Source: Duganella guangzhouensis
GTDB taxonomy: Bacteria > Pseudomonadota > Gammaproteobacteria > Burkholderiales > Burkholderiaceae_D
Reading direction: 5' to 3'
DNA: 64,000 bases
NCBI RefSeq assembly: GCF_009674535.1
Contig: NZ_WKJK01000002.1
Coordinates: forward strand, 558,001-622,000
Position numbers and translations under genes: made by a program
Shown: positions 1-7,797 of the stretch, piece by piece
Position numbering within the stretch: the stretch's first letter is position 1
Layout: every line of letters begins with the position of its first letter
Notes under the pieces: generated by a model
Told to the model about the DNA's origin: nothing
What the model saw: the letters and a program-made list of their open reading frames with translations, nothing else
Databases searched by the model: none

Positions 1-966
1 GGGACCGGCTTGCAGCGTGGGCTGCGTGGTGTAGGTCTGGTCGTCCGCCGCCAGGTCGGCCTGGGCGCCATCGTCCAGCATGGCGCCCTGCTCGTGCAGG
101 ATGACGCCGGTGGCATTGGTTTCGTACAGCGTGACGCTGACCGGCAGCGTCGGCCCCATGGTGTAGCCAGCGCCAAACACGATGGCGCCACTGGTGCCGG
201 TTTCGATGCCGCCCGGATAAGCGGTCAGTCCCAGCTGGCCGGCGCCGTTGGCAGGCAGCACGTGAATCAGCATGGTCGCGCTGGCCTGGTCGCTGGCACC
301 GCCGGCATTCAGCGTGCCATCCAGCTTGACGGTGTAGTCGCCGGGTTGCAGCGCGGTGAAAGTATCCTGCACCAGGAAGGTCTGCATCGATTGCGTGCTG
401 GAATAGCCGCCGGGATTCAGATCGGTCACCAGCGACAGCCCGCCGGCCGGCGTCAGCGATTGCACCGCAGTGATATTGCCACTGCCGCCGGCCTGCTTGG
501 ACATCTGCAGGATGAAGGCGGACGATACCGTTTCCCCCTGCAGCAAGGTGATTTCCTGCTGGCCAGCAGTGATCTGCAAGTCCAGCGCCGGCAGCACCTG
601 CAGCGGTAGCGTCTCCGATTGCAGGCGCCGCGCCACGCCGGTGTAGGCAGCCGAGGCGCGGAACTGGTATTCGCCGTTGCTGGCGGCGGGCACGCTCAGC
701 GTCAGCGTGTAGAGGTTATCGTTGGCCAAGGCATCGCCGGCCAGGCCGTCGTCATGCATGGTGCCGACCACGCCGTAGACGCCATTCACGGCGCGCAGCA
801 AACGCACACTGCTTTTGATCAGACCCGGCTCCGCCGGCAGGCTGGCGACGAAGGTGACACTGGTCGGCGTGTTGGCGAACACCGCATTGGGTGTCGCCGT
901 GAAGCTGGTGAATTCGGCGTGCGCCAGCACAGGCAGCAGCGCCAGTAACAAAGTGAAGAATTTCAT
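1..966 (-). CDS. Exported choice-of-anchor-like protein (partial, C-terminus beyond window)
   Basis: Open frame on the minus strand from ATG at 966 running off the window start; 322 codons are visible without a stop. Residues 1-17 (MKFFTLLLALLPVLAHA) form a clear signal peptide. The mature part is Thr/Gly/Ala/Val-rich and looks like beta-sandwich domains. Two acidic segments of similar form occur, DDGLAGDALANDNLYT near residue 67 and LDDGAQADLAADDQTYT near the visible end, like the DDG...GD...D..YT segment of choice-of-anchor X domains. It is the last gene of a leftward operon after a PEP-CTERM protein and a PrcB-like protein (29-bp gap). Probably a secreted or surface protein; the function is unknown and any anchor or sorting tail lies outside the window. 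Confidence 0.7.
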   Translation of the reverse strand, partial: MKFFTLLLALLPVLAHAEFTSFTATPNAVFANTPTSVTFVASLPAEPGLIKSSVRLLRAVNGVYGVVGTMHDDGLAGDALANDNLYTLTLSVPAASNGEYQFRASAAYTGVARRLQSETLPLQVLPALDLQITAGQQEITLLQGETVSSAFILQMSKQAGGSGNITAVQSLTPAGGLSLVTDLNPGGYSSTQSMQTFLVQDTFTALQPGDYTVKLDGTLNAGGASDQASATMLIHVLPANGAGQLGLTAYPGGIETGTSGAIVFGAGYTMGPTLPVSVTLYETNATGVILHEQGAMLDDGAQADLAADDQTYTTQPTLQAGP

Positions 967-995
967 GACAAGCTCCCGATACGGGTAAGGTGAAT

Positions 996-1475
996 TTAGC
1001 GGCAAGCGCCTTTGCCACTGATGCCGTCCTGCCGCACCCAGCGCAGCGGCGGCGCGGTCTTGGCGATCAGCCGGCTAGCGTACGGCGAGGTGACCACGGC
1101 CAGCTGCGCGGTATCCGATGCCGGACGGCACACCAGCACCGTCACGCGCGCGCCGTGGGCCGTGCTTACAACCGGGCCAATGCGCACCGCGTAACCACCG
1201 CTGCCCTGATTGCCCAGCAAGACCACCAGCACGTCGTGTCGGCGGAAATCGACCGCAGGCGCGCTGCCGTCCGTCGCGAAACGCGTCCAGAATGCCTGCC
1301 ACTGTTGCGCGTCGTGGAAGTGAAGTTGCTGGGCCTGCGGATTCAGCAGCACCAACTGGTGGGCGATGGCTTTGAAGTCCTGGTCGAACTGGCCACCATC
1401 ATCCGGCTGCGCCAGCAGCGCTAAGGGCTGCGTCAGCGCCAGCAAGGCCGAGACACTGAACAGTTGGCGCTTCAT
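996..1475 (-). CDS. PrcB-like exported protein
   Basis: 159 aa with a signal peptide (residues 1-22, ending LALLAQ). Residues 91-99 read GSGGYAVRI, the GxGGYxVxI signature of the PrcB C-terminal domain, named after a subunit of the Treponema denticola dentilisin protease complex; VTSPY at 128-132 also fits that fold. The partner protease of Treponema is not seen here, so a role in proteolysis should not be assumed. Its ATG overlaps the stop of the upstream PEP-CTERM gene by 4 bp (ATGA), so the two are translationally coupled. Probably periplasmic or exported. Confidence 0.7.
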   Translation of the reverse strand: MKRQLFSVSALLALTQPLALLAQPDDGGQFDQDFKAIAHQLVLLNPQAQQLHFHDAQQWQAFWTRFATDGSAPAVDFRRHDVLVVLLGNQGSGGYAVRIGPVVSTAHGARVTVLVCRPASDTAQLAVVTSPYASRLIAKTAPPLRWVRQDGISGKGACR

Positions 1476-2032
1476 GATTGCCGCCTGCGCGATATCGCCG
1501 CGCCCAGGCCGCCCAGCAGCATCAGCGCCAGCACGCCTGGCTCCGGCAGCGCGGCCACACCAATTTGCAGATCATCCAGCGTGAACGCGGTGCCGCCTTG
1601 CGCGCTGATCACCAGCGAGGACAGGTCGGCCTGCGTGGTAGTGAACAGATAGTGCGATCCAAGGTTGGAGATCGATGGCGTATCAACGCTGAACAGCAGG
1701 TTCAGCGCGCTGTCGTAGCCGCTGAAGTTCAGCGTGCTGGCGTAAGTGAAGTAAGCGGACAGCTGATCAACCGGCGCGTCGGTGGTGATGGTGAGCACGC
1801 CCGACAGCGCGGCCAGCACGTTCTGGCCAGACACCGGCGGGAAGTCGATGTCGTTGAGACCAACGCCGGCGGTCAGCACCGTGCCGCCGGAAAAGGCGAC
1901 GTCGGGCACTTCCGTGCTGACGGCATAGCTGTCGGTGAACTGTTCGAAATCGATGGGCGCGGCCTGCGCCCACGAGCTGAACAGCAAGAGCGCCAATGCC
2001 CATGCGGCAACTGGCATCGAGGGGATTTTCAT
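1472..2032 (-). CDS. PEP-CTERM sorting domain protein
   Basis: 186 aa. The N-terminal signal peptide (residues 1-24) is followed by a beta-rich domain and then a textbook PEP-CTERM tail: LPEPG at 162-166, a hydrophobic helix of about 15 residues, and the basic end SRRRQS. Such tails are recognised by exosortase (EpsH/XrtA) in exopolysaccharide-producing Gram-negatives; no exosortase gene is in this window. A good ribosome binding site (AAAGGAG, 6 nt spacing) precedes the ATG. First gene of the three-gene leftward operon. The precise function of the body (residues 25-160) is unknown. Confidence 0.85.
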   Translation of the reverse strand: MKIPSMPVAAWALALLLFSSWAQAAPIDFEQFTDSYAVSTEVPDVAFSGGTVLTAGVGLNDIDFPPVSGQNVLAALSGVLTITTDAPVDQLSAYFTYASTLNFSGYDSALNLLFSVDTPSISNLGSHYLFTTTQADLSSLVISAQGGTAFTLDDLQIGVAALPEPGVLALMLLGGLGAAISRRRQS

Positions 2033-2106
2033 GACGACTCCTTTGAGAGCGGGGGTATCCGCCCTCGAGCAATCGTCATGCCACAGCCGTGCGCCACTAT
2101 GAAGAG

Positions 2107-2125
2107 GGCCGCGCCAAGCGCGGCC
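2107..2125 (-). terminator. Possible hairpin terminator after the hydrolase gene
   Basis: A 7-bp GC-only stem (GGCCGCG / CGCGGCC) with a 5-nt loop lies 9 bases past the hydrolase stop. No U-tract follows (CTCTTC on the minus strand), so it may only slow polymerase or protect the 3' end. Confidence 0.35.
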
Positions 2126-2133
2126 ACTGTCAA

Positions 2134-2904
2134 TTATTCCGACACCGGGAATAGGTAACGGTCGGCCCAGGCCGCTATCAGGTTGGCGACATAGGCCGCA
2201 TCCTCGCGTCCGGTCAGCAGATGGTTCGCATCGTCCAGCGAGACAAAACTTTTCGGATGCCTGGCGGCGGTGAAGATCTCCATCGCGTTGCTAATGGCCA
2301 CCGTGTCGTCGCCTGGCGCGTGCATCACCAGCAGCGCGCGCTTGAGGCCGGCGATCTTCTGTTTGAGATTATGGCCGCCGGCATCGTCAACGAACTGCTG
2401 CTTGATGCGGAACGGCCGCCCGGCCAGTAGTACCTCGGCCTCGCCGTCGCGCGCGATCTGTTCCAGATGCTCGCTGAACATGCCGGTCACGAACACTGGC
2501 GAGCTGGGCGCGGCGATGGTCACCACCGCTTTGACTTCCGGCACCTGCTCGGCCGCCGCCAGCGCCGCCGCGCCGCCCAGGCTGTGGCCGATCAGCAGAC
2601 TTGGCGCTTGCCAGCTTTCGCGCATACAATCGGCGGCCGCCACCAGATCGGCCAGATTGGAGGAGAAATTGGTGTTGGCAAATTCGCCCTCACTAGCGCC
2701 GAGTCCGGTAAAGTCGAAGCGCAGCACGGCGATACCATGCTCGGTCAGCGTTTGCGCGATGCGACGCGCGGCCAGCACGTCCTTGCCGCAGGTGAAGCAG
2801 TGGGCGAACAGCGCGTAGGTCTTGATCTCGCCATCCGGCGCATCCAGGCGCGCCGACAGCTTGTGGCCATGCGCGCCGATAAATTCTTGTCGTTGTGATT
2901 TCAT
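2134..2904 (-). CDS. Alpha/beta hydrolase
   Basis: 256 aa serine hydrolase of the alpha/beta fold. The nucleophile elbow is GHSLGG at 106-111 (Ser108); Asp199 or Asp200 in APGDD and His228 in DANHLL are the likely acid and base. HCFTCGKD at 35-42 near the oxyanion region is typical of the hydrolase half of bifunctional alpha/beta hydrolase-OsmC proteins. Here the protein stops straight after the hydrolase domain, so the OsmC half is absent. Divergent from the DUF1653 gene with a 13-bp gap. The substrate is unknown; it is probably a small ester or peroxide-related compound if the OsmC link is meaningful. Confidence 0.85.
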   Translation of the reverse strand: MKSQRQEFIGAHGHKLSARLDAPDGEIKTYALFAHCFTCGKDVLAARRIAQTLTEHGIAVLRFDFTGLGASEGEFANTNFSSNLADLVAAADCMRESWQAPSLLIGHSLGGAAALAAAEQVPEVKAVVTIAAPSSPVFVTGMFSEHLEQIARDGEAEVLLAGRPFRIKQQFVDDAGGHNLKQKIAGLKRALLVMHAPGDDTVAISNAMEIFTAARHPKSFVSLDDANHLLTGREDAAYVANLIAAWADRYLFPVSE

Positions 2905-2917
2905 AAGGAAACAGTAA

Positions 2918-3106
2918 ATGCGTTACCAGCACTATAAAGGCGGTCTCTACGAATTGGTGTGCGAAGCCACACTGGAGTCCGACCTCAGCCCCATGATTGT
3001 ATATCGCGCCGCCAACGGCACCATCTGGTGCCGTCCACGCGACGTGTTCTTCGAGCTGGTGGAGGTGGATGGCAAACAGGTGCAGCGCTTCACGCCGCTA
3101 GACTGA
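2918..3106 (+). CDS. DUF1653 domain protein
   Basis: 62 aa, a complete small protein of the DUF1653 family ([12 protein letters not shown] at the N-terminus, VYR...W.RP..VFFE in the middle). The family has an SH3-like compact beta fold and no firmly known function. RBS AAGGAAAC lies 6-8 nt before the ATG. It sits between the hydrolase and imuB, converging on imuB with a 27-bp gap. Confidence 0.8.
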   Translation: MRYQHYKGGLYELVCEATLESDLSPMIVYRAANGTIWCRPRDVFFELVEVDGKQVQRFTPLD

Positions 3107-3133
3107 GACCAGGCCCGAGCGGCGATTGCCAGT

Positions 3134-4612
3134 CTAGCCGAAAAAACCATGCAGATACCAACGCGTTTCCGGTACCGGCTTGCTGGTGTCGCGCTCCTTG
3201 TAGAGCCAGTAATAGGCATGGTCGTCGCCCTGTGCCATCACGTAATCGCGGCGCTGCATCTCGCCCCACCAGCCGGCCTCGATGCGCTCGCCGGTGGAGC
3301 GGATGCGCAGCGGCGAGCCGTAATACGGCCGATGGTCGCGCAGCAATAGTTGCACCGGCTTGGCCAGCAACCAGGTCGGACGCGGCAAGCTGCCCAGGTC
3401 CGGCGGCAGTTGCGCGCGCGCGTCGGCCGGACGGATTTTTTCCTGGATGCTGACCCACGCATTGGCCTGCTCCGGACGATAATCGGCACGCGGCGCCGCT
3501 TGTAGCACATTGTCCGCGCCCAGCCGCGCCGACAGCACTTCCAGCAGACGCTGCCAATCCTCCTTGCTGCCGCCCGGCTCGGGGAACAGCGACTCGCTGG
3601 GCGGCGCCATCGGCTGCACCTGCGGCGCCTCCAGACACAGACCGATCACAGGCGCATCCAGCTCCTGCTTGGCCAACCGCTCTTTCAACAGCCGCACCAG
3701 ATGCGCATCTTTCCAGGTCGGCTCCGCCAGCACCACTTCGATGACGGTGGGCGGCCCGGCACTGCGGCCGCGCTCATGTTCCAGCAGCAGGTGGATGCGC
3801 TCCACCGCCAGCTGATGCGCACTCAGCCAGCCGGTCAGCTGCAGCAACAAACGATGCGCCCCAAACAGCAGCGCCTCGGCGTTTTCGACGCGGTCGAACA
3901 ACTCCAGCCGGGCGCGGAAGCTGGCCGGCGCCTGCAGCCATTGGTGCAGTTCGGGACGGGCGCCATGGGCATCGTCCAGCATATCCAGCAAGGCGCGGCC
4001 GCAACGGCGTTGCAGGCCGGGACGCGGCAGCCGCCGCAACTGCTCCAGCGTGAAGCAGCCTATGCCTTCCATCCAGTCCAGATAAGCGCGCGCCGGCGGC
4101 AACAGACCGACCGGCAGCAGCGCCAGCCGACGCTCCAGCGTCGCCATCTTCAAAGCACGGCCGCCACCGCTGCGCGCCAGCAGCCAGGCGCCGCGCGCGG
4201 TGGGTGCGCAGCTGAGGCTGCCGGTAAAGCCCAGCGCACGCACGCTGCGCGCCACCAGCCGACACAGCGCGCGAATGCCGCCGAACAGACGCAAGCTGGC
4301 ACCGATATCCAGCAGCAACGTGGCTTCCTCGGCCTCGGCCAGCTGCGGCGTGAATTGCAGCAGTGCCAAAGCGGTCGCCTGCATCGCCTCCGCTTCCAGC
4401 TGCGGTGCGCGCTGCTGGAACTGAGCCTGCGGCGCCAGCATGATGGCGCCGCCGCGCCGCATGCCCAGCTGCACGCCAGCCGCCCGCGCGCTGTCCGCCA
4501 TCGCCGCTACCCGCTCCTGTTCCAGCACCACGGTGCAGTTGTCATCCGACCAGCGCGGGCAAAATACTTCGAGCGGGAGCCTCGGCAGGTGTAGAGCTAT
4601 CCAGAGACGCAT
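3134..4612 (-). CDS. imuB: ImuB, Y-family polymerase-like mutasome subunit
   Basis: 492 aa. It begins MRLWIALHLPRLPLEVF, the usual N-terminus of ImuB/DinP-like proteins. The Y-family palm lacks the catalytic acidic residues: the SxDE motif is replaced by LLLDIGASLRLFGG. ImuB is therefore a non-catalytic adaptor that binds the beta clamp and recruits ImuA and the error-prone polymerase DnaE2. SESLFPEP around residue 340 is a candidate clamp-binding motif, and the long C-terminal tail fits the family. The start lies 71 bp inside the end of imuA, so the two are tightly coupled. SOS control comes from the LexA box before imuA. No dnaE2 follows; the next gene is the convergent DUF1653 gene. Confidence 0.85.
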   Translation of the reverse strand: MRLWIALHLPRLPLEVFCPRWSDDNCTVVLEQERVAAMADSARAAGVQLGMRRGGAIMLAPQAQFQQRAPQLEAEAMQATALALLQFTPQLAEAEEATLLLDIGASLRLFGGIRALCRLVARSVRALGFTGSLSCAPTARGAWLLARSGGGRALKMATLERRLALLPVGLLPPARAYLDWMEGIGCFTLEQLRRLPRPGLQRRCGRALLDMLDDAHGARPELHQWLQAPASFRARLELFDRVENAEALLFGAHRLLLQLTGWLSAHQLAVERIHLLLEHERGRSAGPPTVIEVVLAEPTWKDAHLVRLLKERLAKQELDAPVIGLCLEAPQVQPMAPPSESLFPEPGGSKEDWQRLLEVLSARLGADNVLQAAPRADYRPEQANAWVSIQEKIRPADARAQLPPDLGSLPRPTWLLAKPVQLLLRDHRPYYGSPLRIRSTGERIEAGWWGEMQRRDYVMAQGDDHAYYWLYKERDTSKPVPETRWYLHGFFG

Positions 4613-5234
4613 GACGTTGCAACAGAGCGGGGGTTAAGGGAAGGAACAGCGGAACATCGCGCTGAGGTCCTCGTCGTTTGATAAAGCCGATATCCAGGCC
4701 GCCCGCCACCGGTCTGAGCGACAGCCGCAACGGCGCCGGTGAAGCGTCCTGCGCCGCCGCCAGCGGCCGCAACATGCAGAACAACGTCTCGCCACTTTGC
4801 GCCGCCAGATGCAAGCGCCGCAACGTTTCGCCGCGCGCCTGTTTTTGCCACATCAGCAGCGCGCCGCAACAACCGCTGCGCAGGATCTGCTCGGCGGCCC
4901 ACAGCGCATCGCTGGCCTTGGCGCCGCTGCGCACCCACAGCAGTTGCGACGGCTCCAGCCCCAGCGCGGCCAATGCCAGCGCCTGTGGTTCGTGCGGCGG
5001 TTGCAGCAGCACGATGGGACGCTTGCCGAGCGCCGTCAACGCCGGCTGCAACAGGCGCAGCTCACCGATGCCGTGTTGCTGCACCAGCAAATCGACCAAC
5101 GTGCCCAGCGGCCAGCCGTCACCCGGCAGCTGCGCCGACAGCGCGGCAAAGCCGGTGTCCAGGCAGCGCGTGGCGTTCTGGGCGAGCTGGTCCGCCCGCC
5201 ACAGTGACGGATGCAGGGTTTCAGGAAGTGTCAT
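4542..5234 (-). CDS. imuA: ImuA, translesion-synthesis-associated RecA-like protein
   Basis: 230 aa. The N-terminus (LHPSLWRADQL, then TGFAALSAQLPGDGWPLGTLVDLL) is typical of the proteobacterial ImuA/SulA-like family, a degenerate RecA fold without an intact Walker A. It works with ImuB and DnaE2 in mutagenic translesion synthesis after DNA damage. The ATG at 5234 lies 16 bp from a 20-bp LexA box (5251-5270), which decides this start and shows SOS control. Its 3' end overlaps imuB by 71 bp. It is divergent from the antiporter gene, so LexA may affect both directions. Confidence 0.85.
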   Translation of the reverse strand: MTLPETLHPSLWRADQLAQNATRCLDTGFAALSAQLPGDGWPLGTLVDLLVQQHGIGELRLLQPALTALGKRPIVLLQPPHEPQALALAALGLEPSQLLWVRSGAKASDALWAAEQILRSGCCGALLMWQKQARGETLRRLHLAAQSGETLFCMLRPLAAAQDASPAPLRLSLRPVAGGLDIGFIKRRGPQRDVPLFLPLTPALLQRHASLDSSTPAEAPARSILPALVG

Positions 5235-5250
5235 GGCATTTTACCGCAAA

Positions 5251-5270
5251 TACTGTATAAATACACAGTA
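5251..5270 (-). promoter_or_regulatory. LexA (SOS) box of imuA-imuB
   Basis: TACTGTATAAATACACAGTA: matches the proteobacterial LexA consensus CTGT-N8-ACAG exactly, with the flanking TA/TA also conserved. It sits 16 bp before imuA and 45 bp before the likely start of the divergent antiporter gene. Confidence 0.93.
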
Positions 5271-5315
5271 CTTCACATACCGTATTTTGGCAAGGTTTAT
5301 CTGCTCTGCGGTACC

Positions 5316-6608
5316 ATGGCACTCAGCGCATTAGTCAAAAGGCATACTTTGCAAACCATACACATCATCGGCGCCGCCCTGTTCGGTCTGGCGCTGCTGC
5401 ACACCTTCGCCGCCAAATCCTTCGAGGTGCTGGCGCACCGCCATCCACGTCATGCTGGCCTGTTCCACCTGCTGGGCGAGGTCGAGGTGGTGTTCGGCTT
5501 CTGGGCCTTCATCCTGATGGGCGCGCTGGCCGTGCTCAACGGCGGCCAGGCGGCGATTGCCTATGCCGAATCTCGGCAGTACACCGAGCCGCTGTTTGTG
5601 TTTGTGGTGATGGTGGTAGCGGCCTCACGGCCGGTGATGGAGATCGTGCAGCGCACGCTGCTGGCGTTGGCGCGACGCATGCCGATGCCGGCCGAACTGG
5701 CGCTGGTGTGGTTCGGCATGGCGCTGGTGCCGCTGACCGGCTCGCTGATCACCGAACCGGCGGCGATGACGCTGGCGGCGCTGATGCTGGCACCACTGGT
5801 GTTCCGCGACGGCATACCGGAGTGGAAAAAATACGCGGCACTGGGCGTACTGTTTGTCAACGTCTCGATCGGCGGCCTGCTGACCTCCTACGCCGCGCCG
5901 CCGGTGCTGATGGTGGCCGCCACCTGGGACTGGAACACGGCCCACATGGCCGCGCAGTTTGGCTGGAAGGCGACGCTGGCGGTACTGTTCAATGCCAGCG
6001 CCATCAGCTACGTGCTGCGTCAGCATCTGCGCGCGCCGGCCCGCAGCGACAGCACCGAGACCGACAATACGCCCGCCATACCGCTGGCCGTCACCGCCAT
6101 CCATCTGGCGTTTCTGGCGGCGGTGGTGGTGCTCGGCCATCATCCGGTGCTGTTCATGGGCGTATTCATGCTGTTCCTGGGCTTCACCCAGGCATACCAG
6201 CGTTATCAGCATCCCTTGATCATCAAGGAAGGCTTGCTGGTCGGCTTCTTCCTGGCCGGGCTGGTGGTGCTGGGCGGGATGCAGCAATGGTGGTTGCAGC
6301 CTATCGTCGAAAGCCTGCCGCCGCTGGCCCTGTTCTTCGGCGCGATGAGCCTGACCGCCATCACCGACAACGCCGCCCTTACCTATCTGGGCTCGCTGAT
6401 CGAAACCATCACGCCAGCCTCGCAATACATGCTGGTGGCGGGCGCCGTCACCGGCGGCGGCCTGACGGTGATCGCCAACGCGCCCAATCCGGCCGGCGCC
6501 GCGCTGCTGCGGCGCGGCTTCCACGACCAATCGATCAGCGCCCTTGGCCTGCTGGCCGGCGCCCTGCCCCCAACCGCCATCGCCGCGCTGGCCTTCCTGC
6601 TGCTCTGA
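5316..6608 (+). CDS. Putative Na+/H+ antiporter (integral membrane protein)
   Basis: 430 aa from ATG at 5316; the frame is open back to 5211, but that would run through the LexA box and overlap imuA. About 11-12 hydrophobic segments span the whole protein. Conserved polar stretches inside membrane segments, such as PLTGSLITEPAAMTLAALML and AITDNAALTYLGSL, resemble the ion-binding helices of the IT/NhaD-like superfamily, and the sequence fits the family named putative Na+/H+ antiporter (Na_H_antiport_3 type). Inner membrane. The ion specificity is inferred from the family only. Transcribed divergently from imuA. Confidence 0.7.
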   Translation: MALSALVKRHTLQTIHIIGAALFGLALLHTFAAKSFEVLAHRHPRHAGLFHLLGEVEVVFGFWAFILMGALAVLNGGQAAIAYAESRQYTEPLFVFVVMVVAASRPVMEIVQRTLLALARRMPMPAELALVWFGMALVPLTGSLITEPAAMTLAALMLAPLVFRDGIPEWKKYAALGVLFVNVSIGGLLTSYAAPPVLMVAATWDWNTAHMAAQFGWKATLAVLFNASAISYVLRQHLRAPARSDSTETDNTPAIPLAVTAIHLAFLAAVVVLGHHPVLFMGVFMLFLGFTQAYQRYQHPLIIKEGLLVGFFLAGLVVLGGMQQWWLQPIVESLPPLALFFGAMSLTAITDNAALTYLGSLIETITPASQYMLVAGAVTGGGLTVIANAPNPAGAALLRRGFHDQSISALGLLAGALPPTAIAALAFLLL

Positions 6609-6618
6609 CCTGGCATCG

Positions 6619-7731
6619 TTAAGTCCGGCGGTGGCGGTTGAAGAATTCGAGCAGCATTTTGCTGGCGTTGGGGCCGGCGTGGTCGTTGAAGGCGAGTGTG
6701 GAATCGCCGCCGCTCCAGGCGTGTTGCAGCTTGTCGATCTGGGCGACGCGCAGCATCAGCTTGCGGCCGTCGTAGTAGTCGTGCAGGCTGTAATGCCGCT
6801 TGCGCGTGATCTTGGGTGGACCGGCGAGATGATTCAGCAGCAGGCTTTGGCGCGTCAATTGGATCTGGTTGATGGGGCGTACCACGTCGTCGTTCTGGCC
6901 CTGCACCAGAATCGCCGGCATGCCAGGAAACTGCGGCTGGCGTTGCAGGATCTCGTGCACCGCGAGGTCGGCGCGCATGCCGCCGGCGCCATGCTGCATC
7001 ACGCCCAGCGCGCCCAAGGTGTTGTGACCCGCACCAAACACCGGCCCGGAATGCAGGCCCACCGCCGCAAACAGGCGCGGATGATTCAGCGCCAGGATGT
7101 TGGCCATGCCGGCACCTGCCGACAGACCCGCTACAAATATCCGCGAACGGTCGATCGCGCACTGCGTCAGCACTTTGTTGATGATGCCGATGATGGTGGG
7201 CACATCGCCGCCGCCCTGCTGCGTGGCGCGCTCGTACCACTTCCAGCAGCGCTGCGCATGACTGCTGACCAGCTGCTGCGGATACAGCACGGCATAGCCC
7301 ATCTGCTCGGCCAGCAAATTCATGCGCGTGCCTTGCGCGAACTGGGTCGCGGTTTGCTGACAGCCGTGCAGCATCACCAGCAGCGGCAGGCCTTTGCTGG
7401 CCGCGCGTTCGGTGAGCTGGTTGGGCAGATAAAGCCAGAAGTTCATGCGCTGCCCGGACGCGGTGGGCACGTATGACGACAACCACTTGCCCGGCGCGAC
7501 ACCGGATGGCGCGGCGGCCGATGCCACTGGCTTCGCGACGGCGGGCCGGCTGCGCGTGGACGCGCGCGGCTTCCTGACAACGCTGCCGACAGCGGATTTT
7601 GCGGTGAGCTTGACCACCGCCGCCTTGGGTTTGCGTCTGGGCTTCGGTGGCGCGGTGGCGGCGGCGAACAGCTTCGCCGTGCGCGTGCCGGCACGAATCA
7701 AACTACGCAGCAGCTTGCCGGTTTTGGCCAT
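6619..7731 (-). CDS. PHB depolymerase family esterase
   Basis: 370 aa from ATG at 7731, chosen because a GGGG motif lies 8 nt upstream; an upstream TTG at 7752 lacks an RBS. Residues 1-75 are a basic, Ala/Lys/Pro-rich low-complexity region, not a classical signal peptide. The catalytic domain starts near 85 (YVPTASGQRMNFWLYLP). HGC near 122-124 is the oxyanion region, GLSAGAG at 202-208 is the nucleophile elbow (Ser204), and QNDDVV and HAWSGG carry the likely Asp and His. This family hydrolyses polyhydroxybutyrate or feruloyl/acetyl esters. Without a clear export signal an intracellular or atypically exported enzyme is possible. It converges on the antiporter gene with a 10-bp gap. Confidence 0.85.
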   Translation of the reverse strand: MAKTGKLLRSLIRAGTRTAKLFAAATAPPKPRRKPKAAVVKLTAKSAVGSVVRKPRASTRSRPAVAKPVASAAAPSGVAPGKWLSSYVPTASGQRMNFWLYLPNQLTERAASKGLPLLVMLHGCQQTATQFAQGTRMNLLAEQMGYAVLYPQQLVSSHAQRCWKWYERATQQGGGDVPTIIGIINKVLTQCAIDRSRIFVAGLSAGAGMANILALNHPRLFAAVGLHSGPVFGAGHNTLGALGVMQHGAGGMRADLAVHEILQRQPQFPGMPAILVQGQNDDVVRPINQIQLTRQSLLLNHLAGPPKITRKRHYSLHDYYDGRKLMLRVAQIDKLQHAWSGGDSTLAFNDHAGPNASKMLLEFFNRHRRT

Positions 7732-7797
7732 CGCAACATCCCCCTGTTGCAAAACAGTCTACCGGAAAGCCGCCGCGCACTGCGTTCGGCAGCCCGC

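Noticed and set aside
5211..5315. N-terminal extension of the antiporter back to 5211
   Set aside because: It would run through the LexA box and into imuA, and the extra residues do not look like a membrane or signal segment. ATG 5316 is preferred.
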